Origin: Psychrosphaera aestuarii
GTDB taxonomy: Bacteria; Pseudomonadota; Gammaproteobacteria; Enterobacterales; Alteromonadaceae
Length of the DNA stretch: 64,000 nt
Reading direction: 5' to 3'
NCBI RefSeq assembly: GCF_017948405.1
Contig: NZ_CP072844.1
Coordinates: 2,790,001 to 2,854,000, forward strand
The notes beneath the pieces were generated by a model that saw nothing but the letters and a program-made list of their open reading frames with translations, made no database searches and was not told where the DNA came from. Of this stretch, positions 17,450 to 25,812 are shown piece after piece (within the stretch, counting starts at the first letter, position 1; each line of letters opens with the position of its first letter). The position numbers and the translations under genes are program-made.

Positions 17450-20400
17450 ATGAAAAATGTCATTAAACATAGCGCCCTAGCTTTAGCAGTTACAGCTGCT
17501 CTGAGCGCAGGTTCTGTTTACTCAGCAGAAACTTCTACTGCCGTTCGCGGTACGATTGAAACTGTTGCAGGCCAATCTGTTACTAACGCAACTATTACTT
17601 TCTTACACGTACCTTCTGGTAGCGTAAAAGAAGTAACTGTAAACAGCGAAGGCGCATACCGTGCACGTGGTTTACGTGTTGGTGGTCCTTACCTAGTAAC
17701 TATCGCTTCTGAAGGTTTCCAAGGTAAAGTATTTGAAAATGTATACCTTGAACTTAATGACATTTTAGACCTTTCAGCTAAGTTAGAAACAAGCAATAAC
17801 ATCGAGAAAATCTCTGTTAATGCTTCTGCAAATGTATTATTTGCTAACTCTGGTTCAAGCTCTGTATTTACGTCTGACGATATCGCTAAAGCAGCGACTG
17901 TTAGTCGTGACTTAAAAGATATCGTTCGCTCAAACCCACTAGCGGTTGTTGATGCATCTGGTACTCAATTAAGTGTTGCTGGTTCAAACCCAAAATATAA
18001 CTCACTAACAGTTGATGGTGTTGGCGTTAACGATACATTCGGCCTTAACTCAAACGGTTACCCAGCTCAGCGTCCACCAGTTTCTTTAAACGCGGTTGAC
18101 CAAGTAAGCATCGAATATGCACCGTTTAATGCACGTGCATCGAAATTCTCAGGCGGTACAATTAACGTTGTAACTAAGTCTGGTACAAATGACCTGTCTG
18201 GTTCTGTATTTTACGAGCAAGTACCTTTCAACGGTTCTGCAACAGATGAGAAGTCATTTAACCGTCGTGACGGTGAGTACGAAGTAGTAGAATTCGATAA
18301 AGAAAGCCTAAAGAACGAAGAAATGACGTTCGGTGCAGCTCTAGGTGGCGCGATCGTTAAAGATGAATTGTTCTTCTTTGTATCTTATGAAGAATGGGAA
18401 AAAGATGTACCTGTAACATTTAACCCTGCAACATTAGCTGGACATAACCTTACAACAGCTGACGTTCAAAGCGTAATTGATGTACTTCAAAATACATACG
18501 GTATCTCTGATTCTAATGGCGCGGCTCCTTCGCCTGACAGCGACAAAAAATTACTAGTTAAATTAGACTGGAACATCAATGATGATCACCGTGCTGATTT
18601 AACATATAGCACTCAAGAGAACTCTGCAGCTCGTAACTATACGAACAGAGACAGCACAGTAAACTTAGCGTCTAACGCTTGGTCACAAGATTCAGACACT
18701 GAAATTCTAACTGGTCACTTATTCTCAGATTGGACTGCAGACTTTTCAACTGAATTTAACTTCGCTTATAAAGATTACGTACAAGCATCAAACACAGCAT
18801 CAGATTTAGGTGAAATCAACGTTCGCTTAGAGAACGGTACAGTTGTAGCTGGTCAAGATGAAAACCGTCACGGTAACGAACTTTCTAACGAAACGTTAAG
18901 CTTTGGTTTCCACGGTTTATACTTAGTAGGCGACTTAGAGTATAAGTTTGGTTTAGAAGTTGAAAATGTAGAAAACTACAACCTTTATGCTCGTCATGCA
19001 TCAGGTACTTGGACTTTTAGCTCACTAGAAGACTTCGAAAATAAAGTTCCTTCGTCAATTGCGTATGACAATGCTTATACAAACGATATGCAAGACCTTG
19101 CGTTTTCAGTAGAGTCTACACAATACTCACTATACGGTGAGCTAAATACTGAAATTATGGATGACGTATTGTTAACTGCAGGTATTCGTTATGAGCGCCT
19201 ATCAGTTAAAGATGAGCCAACATTAAACCAAAACTACCTAGCAGAATACGGTGTTGATAACCAAGAAAACCTAGACGGGTCAGATATCTTCTTGCCACGT
19301 ATTGGTCTTGAGTGGACAGTAAGCGACGATTTAACCGTTCGTGGTGGTGTAGGTCGTTTCGCAGGTGGTATGCCTTTAGTTTGGATTTCTAACGCCTATA
19401 CAAATGACGGTGTTACGCTGATTTCTTCAACAGAAGCTGCACAGAACGCAGTAATTGCAGATCCTTCGCAAGTTATGTTTGACCAAGTACCACAAACACT
19501 ACAAGACTCTTTAGTGCCAGGAAACGGTAATACAAACACAATCGCAAAAGGTTTTGAAACTCCATCAGATTGGCGTTACCAAGTGTCTGCTGACTACAGA
19601 TTTGATGTTCCTGTACTAGGCGACAACTTCCAGTGGTTTACAGAGTTCACATTTGTTGAGCGTGAAAACGCAGCATACTGGATAGACGAAGCTCGTGTAG
19701 ACTCTGGTGAGCGTATCGGTAACGAACGTATCGTATATGAAAACCGTTGGGACAACCGTGACCGTTACGACCTACAGTTAACAAATATCGACAAAGGTGG
19801 TTACAGCCGCATCTTAACAACTGCTCTAAACAAGCGTTGGGATAACGGTATTAATGTAAACATGTCATACACAAATCAAAACATTGATGAAGTTAACCCT
19901 GGCACAAGCTCAACAGCAACGTCTAACTTCCAGTATGAAGTTACAACTAACCGTAACGTTCCGGAAATGGGTCGTGCATTCTACGAAGTTGAGCACCGCT
20001 TTATTCTTAACTTAGGTTATGACACAGAAATCTTTGAAGGATATGAAACATCTTTCAACTTATTCTACGAGCGTAAGTCAGGTCGTCCATTCTCTTGGAC
20101 ATTAGGTCTGTTCAACGACAGAGACTTTGGTGACCAATCACGCTTCTACCGTGCTGGTACATACTTACCTGAATTACCAACTGGTCCAGACGATGCAAAC
20201 TTTGACTTCTCTCGTGTAAGCTACGAAGAAACATATGCTCTTATGGAAGCAGCTGGTGTAACTCAATACGCAGGTGGCGTAATTCCTAAGTATGTTGGTA
20301 ACCAACCATGGACAACAAACATGGACTTAACAATTACTCAACAATTACCTGGTTTTGCAGAAGGTCATAAAGGTCAGCTTTACTTCATCATTGATAACTT

Positions 20401-20599
20401 TGCGAATATGTTAAATGATGATTGGGGCAAGATTTATAACATGAACTTCCCACAGCAGAACTTATTTGACTTAGAAACTGTTGGTAACCAGTACCAGTTA
20501 AGAGATCGTTTTGGTGGTGTTAACACTAACAACTACGATAACTTCGAAGCTGAACGTTCATCTTGGACAGTAAAAGTTGGTGTTAAATATAGCTTTTAA
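17450..20599 (+). CDS. Oar-like TonB-dependent receptor with carboxypeptidase-regulatory-like N-domain
   Basis: Outer-membrane active importer, 1049 residues. A signal peptide (1-25, ending VYSA) is followed by a carboxypeptidase-regulatory-like beta-sandwich (about 29-113: VRGTIETVAGQSVTNATITFL). Next come a plug domain (about 125-245: SDDIAKAATVSRDLKDIVRSNP, LTVDGVGVNDTFGLN, FSGGTINVVTKSGTNDLSG) and a 22-strand barrel ending VKVGVKYSF with the terminal Phe needed for Bam assembly. Codon choice is strongly optimised compared with neighbours, suggesting high expression. It lies 56 bp after the nuclease gene and before a phosphatase, so nucleic-acid fragments or phosphorylated compounds are plausible substrates, by inference. 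An AGGAAAAG site precedes the ATG. Confidence 0.92.
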   Translation: MKNVIKHSALALAVTAALSAGSVYSAETSTAVRGTIETVAGQSVTNATITFLHVPSGSVKEVTVNSEGAYRARGLRVGGPYLVTIASEGFQGKVFENVYLELNDILDLSAKLETSNNIEKISVNASANVLFANSGSSSVFTSDDIAKAATVSRDLKDIVRSNPLAVVDASGTQLSVAGSNPKYNSLTVDGVGVNDTFGLNSNGYPAQRPPVSLNAVDQVSIEYAPFNARASKFSGGTINVVTKSGTNDLSGSVFYEQVPFNGSATDEKSFNRRDGEYEVVEFDKESLKNEEMTFGAALGGAIVKDELFFFVSYEEWEKDVPVTFNPATLAGHNLTTADVQSVIDVLQNTYGISDSNGAAPSPDSDKKLLVKLDWNINDDHRADLTYSTQENSAARNYTNRDSTVNLASNAWSQDSDTEILTGHLFSDWTADFSTEFNFAYKDYVQASNTASDLGEINVRLENGTVVAGQDENRHGNELSNETLSFGFHGLYLVGDLEYKFGLEVENVENYNLYARHASGTWTFSSLEDFENKVPSSIAYDNAYTNDMQDLAFSVESTQYSLYGELNTEIMDDVLLTAGIRYERLSVKDEPTLNQNYLAEYGVDNQENLDGSDIFLPRIGLEWTVSDDLTVRGGVGRFAGGMPLVWISNAYTNDGVTLISSTEAAQNAVIADPSQVMFDQVPQTLQDSLVPGNGNTNTIAKGFETPSDWRYQVSADYRFDVPVLGDNFQWFTEFTFVERENAAYWIDEARVDSGERIGNERIVYENRWDNRDRYDLQLTNIDKGGYSRILTTALNKRWDNGINVNMSYTNQNIDEVNPGTSSTATSNFQYEVTTNRNVPEMGRAFYEVEHRFILNLGYDTEIFEGYETSFNLFYERKSGRPFSWTLGLFNDRDFGDQSRFYRAGTYLPELPTGPDDANFDFSRVSYEETYALMEAAGVTQYAGGVIPKYVGNQPWTTNMDLTITQQLPGFAEGHKGQLYFIIDNFANMLNDDWGKIYNMNFPQQNLFDLETVGNQYQLRDRFGGVNTNNYDNFEAERSSWTVKVGVKYSF

Positions 20600-20620
20600 T
20601 TTATAATTAAACGCTGATGT

Positions 20621-20656
20621 AAAATGCCTACCTATTTTATAGGTGGGCATTTTTGT
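20621..20656 (+). terminator. Rho-independent terminator after the TonB receptor gene
   Basis: AAAATGCCTACCTAT (20621-20635) pairs with ATAGGTGGGCATTTT (20639-20653), 15 bp including one G-T pair, with a 3-nt loop and a T run. It separates the receptor from the phosphatase, allowing excess receptor transcript. Confidence 0.9.
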
Positions 20657-20688
20657 ATTTATAATAAGTAAATAGTTGGAGAATCCTT

Positions 20689-22041
20689 TTGAAGAATCAT
20701 GTTTTCACTACGTTGTTTAAAATAGCCGCCGTTAGTCTTACGCTAACTTCTTGTTTTGCTGCTGCAAACGTCAATCAGCCAAAAAACATTATTTTTATGA
20801 TCGGTGATGGTATGGGTGTTGCGCATACCACTTCATATCGTTATTTCTCTGACAACAAATCAACAAAAGTAGTAGAACGAACGGTTTTTGACGAGCTTCT
20901 AGTTGGAACCGCTGCCACCTATCCAGACGACAATACTTATGTCACTGACTCTGCTGCATCAGCTACCGCGTTGAGTTCAGGTATAAAATCTTACAACGGT
21001 GCAATAGGCGTTGACGTAAACAAAAAACCAGTACTTACGTTATTAGAACGTGCAAAGCAGTTAGGTAAAACAACAGCAATTGTTTCATCTTCACAAATAA
21101 ATCATGCAACACCTGCTAGTTTTATGGCACATAATGAGTCACGTAAAAACTACAATGAAATTGCGAACGCATACATAGACGAAAAAATTAATGGCAAACC
21201 AAAAGCTGACTTGATGTTAGGTGGTGGCACTTCATTTTTTATTCGCGATGACAGAAATATCGTTAATGAATTTAAATCTATCGGTTATAACTACATTGAT
21301 AAATTAGAAGATTTATCTAAGTTAAACTCGTTACCAGCACTGGGACTATTTGCACCAGTTGGGTTACCTTTTGCCATTGATAACAAAGAGTTACCAAACC
21401 GTGTTACGGCAATGACCAAGGTTGCATTAGAGCTGTTAGCTACTAACAGTTCTGAAAAGGGATTTTTTGCCATGATTGAAGGAAGCCAAATCGACTGGTG
21501 TGCACATGCCAATGATATTAGTTGTGCGATTGGCGAATTACATGATTTTTCCGAAGCGATTAAATATGCTAAAGCATTTACCGAAAAACATGGCGACACG
21601 TTACTAATAATTACTGCCGACCATTCAACTGGTGGTCTAAGTATTGGTGCAAATGGCACATATGACTGGAAAACTGACAAAGTTAGACAAATAAAATCAT
21701 CATTAGCTGTTATAATCCCGACGTTTTTGGGTTTAGACAAGGATGCCTCCGCAAGTGAAGTGCAGTCTACTTGGGCAAAACATGTTGATTTTGAGTTATC
21801 AGACGCTCAAGTGTCAAAAATTCAAGCTGCTCTTCACAGTAAGTTAAAAAAAGAGAAGATGACTCGTGAAATAAAAGCTATTATTAACGACACAACTCTG
21901 ACTGGTTGGACTACTGGTGGTCACTCCGCTGGTGATGTTCAGGTATTTGCAACTGGCGTAAATAGCCAGATTTTTGCAGGTCAACAAGACAATACGGATA
22001 TTGCCAAAAAATTATTTATTCAATTGAATTCGGCAAAGTAG
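20689..22041 (+). CDS. phoA: Alkaline phosphatase (PhoA family), probably a lipoprotein
   Basis: Periplasmic or membrane-anchored phosphomonoesterase. The 450-residue chain has metal site residues in FMIGDGMG, the nucleophile in VTDSAASATALSSG (phosphoserine), EGSQIDWCAHAND and ITADHSTGG (Zn1/Zn2 ligands), and TGGHSAGDV with the last His. The E. coli Asp153 position reads His (NHATPAS) and Lys328 reads Trp (IDWCAH), substitutions seen in marine and Gram-positive enzymes and linked to altered Mg-site behaviour. The N-terminus SLTLTSC at residues 16-22 fits a lipobox. TTG start with GGAG 8 nt upstream. It is 17 bp before the uridine kinase gene. Confidence 0.93.
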   Translation: MKNHVFTTLFKIAAVSLTLTSCFAAANVNQPKNIIFMIGDGMGVAHTTSYRYFSDNKSTKVVERTVFDELLVGTAATYPDDNTYVTDSAASATALSSGIKSYNGAIGVDVNKKPVLTLLERAKQLGKTTAIVSSSQINHATPASFMAHNESRKNYNEIANAYIDEKINGKPKADLMLGGGTSFFIRDDRNIVNEFKSIGYNYIDKLEDLSKLNSLPALGLFAPVGLPFAIDNKELPNRVTAMTKVALELLATNSSEKGFFAMIEGSQIDWCAHANDISCAIGELHDFSEAIKYAKAFTEKHGDTLLIITADHSTGGLSIGANGTYDWKTDKVRQIKSSLAVIIPTFLGLDKDASASEVQSTWAKHVDFELSDAQVSKIQAALHSKLKKEKMTREIKAIINDTTLTGWTTGGHSAGDVQVFATGVNSQIFAGQQDNTDIAKKLFIQLNSAK

Positions 22042-22058
22042 CAAGAGAAGAGACTCCT

Positions 22059-22688
22059 TTGAAAACCACAATATTAGCAATTACAGGTGCTTCAGCATCT
22101 GGAAAGACATTATTAACAGCCACTATATTTGAAGAATTGGCACAAGAGCTTGGCTCTGATCAAATCTCATTTATATCTGAAGATGCGTATTACCGTAACC
22201 AAGATCACCTGGAAATGTCGGTTCGTGAAAAAACCAATTATGACCATCCAGAAGCATTTGAGCACGACTTACTGATTGAACACCTTCGCGATCTGAAGGC
22301 TGGTAAAGCAATTGAAATGCCTCAGTATTGTTATAAAACACATACCCGATTAAAAGAAACAACGCCAGTTCAACCGGCTCAAGTTATTTTAATTGAAGGC
22401 ATTATGTTGCTAACACACCCTGAATTGTACGGTGAGTTTGATATAAAAGTGTTTATGGATACACCTCCTGAAATCTGTTTAGTCAGACGTTTAGAGCGTG
22501 ACATAAAACAAAGAGCTCGTAGCTTCGATTCCGTTATTAAACAATACTTAACAACGGTGCGACCAATGTATCAGGCGTTTATCGCTCCATCTAAGCAAGT
22601 AGCGGATTTGATTGTAACTAATGGCGGTAAAAACAGAATTGCGATTGATGTATTAAAGGCACAAATAAAGCAGCTTTTGTTAAATTAA
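22059..22688 (+). CDS. udk: Uridine kinase
   Basis: Phosphorylates uridine and cytidine to UMP and CMP in pyrimidine salvage; cytoplasmic. The 209-residue protein has the P-loop GASASGKTL at residues 9-17, ISEDAYYRNQDHLEM after it, NYDHPEAFEHDLL, and the RLERDIKQRARSFDSVIKQYLTTVRPMY lid segment characteristic of Udk. TTG start with GAGAAGAG upstream. Close linkage to the alkaline phosphatase gene suggests a shared transcript, coupling nucleoside release to re-phosphorylation. Confidence 0.9.
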   Translation: MKTTILAITGASASGKTLLTATIFEELAQELGSDQISFISEDAYYRNQDHLEMSVREKTNYDHPEAFEHDLLIEHLRDLKAGKAIEMPQYCYKTHTRLKETTPVQPAQVILIEGIMLLTHPELYGEFDIKVFMDTPPEICLVRRLERDIKQRARSFDSVIKQYLTTVRPMYQAFIAPSKQVADLIVTNGGKNRIAIDVLKAQIKQLLLN

Positions 22689-22701
22689 TATTACTGAATA
22701 T

Positions 22702-22777
22702 AGTAACGTTGTTGAAATCAGAACGTTACTGAAATTAGAAAAGCCAACTATTGATCAATATCTTAGTTGGCTTTTTT
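22702..22777 (+). terminator. Double hairpin with terminator after udk
   Basis: A first perfect stem AGTAACGTT (22702-22710) with AACGTTACT (22722-22730) is followed by the terminator stem AAAAGCCAACTA (22739-22750) with TAGTTGGCTTTT (22764-22775) and a T run. Confidence 0.88.
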
Positions 22778-22834
22778 ATTTAAGTTTGTTTTGCAAAAAT
22801 ACGGACTAAAATGACTCGTATCAAACACAAAGCC

Positions 22835-23347
22835 TTAGCTAGCTTTCTCTAATTCAATATCAACAATTATATCTGTTGCTATTTGCTCTAAAGCATCCAC
22901 GATAACATCTGGACTCATACCTGGCGGTAATACAACTTTAGCAACGGCATGAAACAACTCGCCTCCCCAGTTTGGAGCACTCTGGTGAGTTGAAACAAAG
23001 CTCATAATATTGGCTCCTTTGTGACTAATAACAGAGGAAAGCTCCTGAACAATACCGCGTCTATCATTGCCTGTTATAACAAACTCTAATTCTTGTTGTG
23101 ACAAAACTTCAACGTCATTGGATCTATGAATCGAAATCGTTAGGCCTTCGATATTCGCTAAGTCCTGAGTCAATTTTTGGATATTCGCTTCTACTACCGC
23201 GACTTCTATTACGCCCGCAAAGTAACCGCTAAGATGTGATAAGTTACTCGCTAACCAATTTGCTTCGTTCTGATTGAGCGTTTCAGACAGTGCTTTTACA
23301 AGGCCTGTCTTATCGGCGCCAATAACCGTTAATACTAAGTGCTGCAT
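22835..23347 (-). CDS. gcvR: GcvR-like ACT-domain regulator of glycine cleavage
   Basis: Cytoplasmic protein of 170 residues with two ACT domains (about 1-75, starting LVLTVIGADKTGLVKALSETL, and about 88-165, starting EFVITGNDRRGIVQELSSVIS). GcvR binds GcvA and glycine to repress the glycine cleavage operon in E. coli. Both halves keep the glycine-rich ligand loop between strand and helix. GGAG lies 8 nt before the ATG. It points away from pstC; a phosphate link is not suggested by its sequence. A general ACT-domain protein is the alternative. Confidence 0.82.
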   Translation of the reverse strand: MQHLVLTVIGADKTGLVKALSETLNQNEANWLASNLSHLSGYFAGVIEVAVVEANIQKLTQDLANIEGLTISIHRSNDVEVLSQQELEFVITGNDRRGIVQELSSVISHKGANIMSFVSTHQSAPNWGGELFHAVAKVVLPPGMSPDVIVDALEQIATDIIVDIELEKAS

Positions 23348-23460
23348 TAAGCATGCTCCGTTAATGTTGTATTAAACTAGTATTAACAATTATTGATAAT
23401 TTATCCAGTACCTGTTTTAGAAATTAACGTCACCTTTTTACTTCTGAATACCTTTGTTAG

Positions 23461-23504
23461 TGTTAGGCAAGTGTCACAATATTGTAACAATAATGAAATA
23501 TAAT
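23461..23504 (+). promoter_or_regulatory. PhoB box and promoter of pstC
   Basis: Three half-sites start 11 bp apart: TGTTA (23461), TGTCA (23472) and TGTAA (23483). Exactly 11 nt after the last comes TATAAT (23499-23504). This is the same spacing as the classic E. coli phoA promoter, where the Pho box replaces the -35. Transcription would start near 23511. Confidence 0.88.
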
Positions 23505-23537
23505 CTTTGCCATCTGATAAAGGGTAGGTATTTATTT

Positions 23538-25787
23538 ATGTCTGAATCGACAAAACTGGTGTTGAAGACAGAATCAACTCGAAAGCTAAAGGATCAATTA
23601 GCCAAATACGGTGTAATGACAGGCGGCATTTTAGTGCTATGCGCGCTATTGCTGATCTTCTTTTATTTACTATATGTTGTGAAGCCGGTATTTGACTCAG
23701 CACATGTTGAGCCAAGAAACACCCAAGTTACACTTCAGCAGTCATATTTTGCTATCGGCATTGAAGAACAGACCGAAATTGCATACGCAATCACTAATGA
23801 TGGTACGGTAGACTTTTTTAACGTTCAAAGTGGTCAAACAGACAATCAATTAGATTCAATACAAACATCTATCCCTGGCAACATAACAGCGTATTCAAAA
23901 AGCGCTCCACATAAAGGTTTATATGGGTTTATTAATGATGACGCTCAACTCACAATCATTAAGCCTTTTTTTAAAGTCGATTTTAAGAACAACACTCGCT
24001 CACTTACTCCTGTTGTTCAAATGCCTTTGGGCACAGAACCTCTACCTGAGTTGTTTGACGACGAAGGTTATACCGTAGACAAGTTTTCTTTTGCAGAAGA
24101 AGAAGGCGTTGTCGCTGTACTGTATCAACTACAAAATGGTTCTGTTAGATTTGCTCGATATGAAGGTGAAGAAAATATGTTCACCGAAGAAGTTGAGTGG
24201 CTATTAGAGCAATCAGATTTAGATTTTGTTGAAGGCAAAGTAGAACACTTACTTATATCACCAGATACCAGCAGGATCTTTATTTTAACTAAACATGAAC
24301 TATATGTAGCAAATAGTCGCGTCGGGTCTGATGTAGAGCTACTTTATACAAAAAATATCAGTAGAAAAAACCAAAGCTTAACAAGTGCCGAATTGTTAGC
24401 AAGTGCCAACTCATTAATATTAGGTTACAAGGATGGCTTACTAACACAATGGTTTGAAATTAATGGTGATGCCGGACGTGACTTTGTCATGGTTCGTGAC
24501 TTTAAGATTGATGTACCTTCTGCTAACAAAGCGATTAAAAATATTTATCCTGAGTTCTACCGCAGAACGTTCATTGCGACTAACTCTGAAGGTGAAGCAA
24601 ACTTATTTCATACCACATCAGAAGCGGATTTATGGCAAGGTAAACTTCCTGTTAACGACGTCATAGATGTGTCTTTTTCGCCTCGTTCAAACGCTTTTGT
24701 CGTTTTATCTAATGATAAAATTAGCGTCCTTAATGTAGAAAATGAACACCCTGAGGTGACATGGTCAGGATTATGGCAAGAAGTTTGGTATGAAGGTTAT
24801 TCTGAACCTGACTACGTGTGGCAGTCTTCTTCTGCCAGTGACGACTTTGAGTCTAAATTCAGCTTAATTCCAATATCATTTGGTACATTAAAAGCGGCGA
24901 TGTATGCCATGTTGTTTGCTGTACCGATTGGATTAGCAGCCGCTATCTATACTGCCTATTTTATGGCCCCAAGTGTACGTAAAGTGGTTAAGCCTACTGT
25001 TGAAATTATGGAAGCGTTACCTACCGTAATTTTAGGATTTTTGGCTGGTTTATGGCTAGCTCCTATTATTGAAGACAAGTTACCTGGTGTGGTTCTTTTA
25101 ATTATTCTATTGCCGGTTGCTATCTTTCTTACAGCATTCGCTTGGCACAATATCCCTCAATCGGTAAGGAATAGAATGCCAGCTGGTTGGGACTCTATTT
25201 TACTCATACCTATTGTTGCGCTTGTAGGTTATTTTTCTTTTGAAATGAGCCCATTCGTTGAAGAGTGGCTGTTCGACGGTAATACTCGTTTATACATTAC
25301 CAATGAGCTAGGTATTACATTTGACCAACGCAACTCGCTTATCGTTGGTATTGCCATGGGCTTTGCGGTAATCCCTACTATCTTCTCAATTGCTGAGGAT
25401 GCGGTATTTAGTGTACCAAAAACGCTTTCTAGCGGTTCGTTAGCGCTTGGAGCAACACAGTGGCAAACCCTTGTTAAAGTAGTGTTGCTTACTGCCAGTC
25501 CAGGTATCTTTTCTGCTGTAATGATGGGTCTAGGTCGTGCAGTAGGCGAAACGATGATTGTATTAATGGCTACCGGTAATACTCCTATTATGGATTGGAG
25601 TATATTCCAAGGCATGCGCACCTTATCCGCCAATATAGCAGTAGAAATGCCAGAGTCTGAAGTGGGTAGCTCGCACTACAGAATATTGTTTTTGGCAGCC
25701 TTTGTTTTATTCATTTTTACCTTTGTATTTAACACGATTGCTGAGTTTGTTCGTCAGCGCCTTCGTGAAAAATACAGTTCACTTTAA
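23538..25787 (+). CDS. pstC: Phosphate ABC transporter permease PstC with large periplasmic insert
   Basis: One of two membrane subunits of the high-affinity phosphate importer. The frame is open from 23454, but that would place the PhoB promoter inside the gene; MSESTKLVLKTE at 23538 is the sensible start (749 residues). TM1 is at about 20-45. Residues about 50-440 form a periplasmic domain with repeated short strand blocks such as YAITNDGTVDFFNVQSGQ, ILGYKDGLLTQWFEING and VVLSNDKISVLNVEN, suggestive of a beta-propeller. The permease proper (about 443-749) has the EMEALPTVILGFLAGLW-type loop and the EAA motif SLALGATQWQTLVKVVLLTASPG. Enlarged PstC proteins are known in Pseudomonas and Alteromonadales. 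pstS is not adjacent. Confidence 0.93.
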   Translation: MSESTKLVLKTESTRKLKDQLAKYGVMTGGILVLCALLLIFFYLLYVVKPVFDSAHVEPRNTQVTLQQSYFAIGIEEQTEIAYAITNDGTVDFFNVQSGQTDNQLDSIQTSIPGNITAYSKSAPHKGLYGFINDDAQLTIIKPFFKVDFKNNTRSLTPVVQMPLGTEPLPELFDDEGYTVDKFSFAEEEGVVAVLYQLQNGSVRFARYEGEENMFTEEVEWLLEQSDLDFVEGKVEHLLISPDTSRIFILTKHELYVANSRVGSDVELLYTKNISRKNQSLTSAELLASANSLILGYKDGLLTQWFEINGDAGRDFVMVRDFKIDVPSANKAIKNIYPEFYRRTFIATNSEGEANLFHTTSEADLWQGKLPVNDVIDVSFSPRSNAFVVLSNDKISVLNVENEHPEVTWSGLWQEVWYEGYSEPDYVWQSSSASDDFESKFSLIPISFGTLKAAMYAMLFAVPIGLAAAIYTAYFMAPSVRKVVKPTVEIMEALPTVILGFLAGLWLAPIIEDKLPGVVLLIILLPVAIFLTAFAWHNIPQSVRNRMPAGWDSILLIPIVALVGYFSFEMSPFVEEWLFDGNTRLYITNELGITFDQRNSLIVGIAMGFAVIPTIFSIAEDAVFSVPKTLSSGSLALGATQWQTLVKVVLLTASPGIFSAVMMGLGRAVGETMIVLMATGNTPIMDWSIFQGMRTLSANIAVEMPESEVGSSHYRILFLAAFVLFIFTFVFNTIAEFVRQRLREKYSSL

Positions 25788-25812
25788 TTAGCACCTTGTT
25801 TGGAGATTTAAT

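Noticed and set aside
21291..21740. 149-codon reading frame antisense to the alkaline phosphatase gene
   Set aside because: It lies wholly within a well-supported gene, lacks a ribosome site and shows no recognisable motif.
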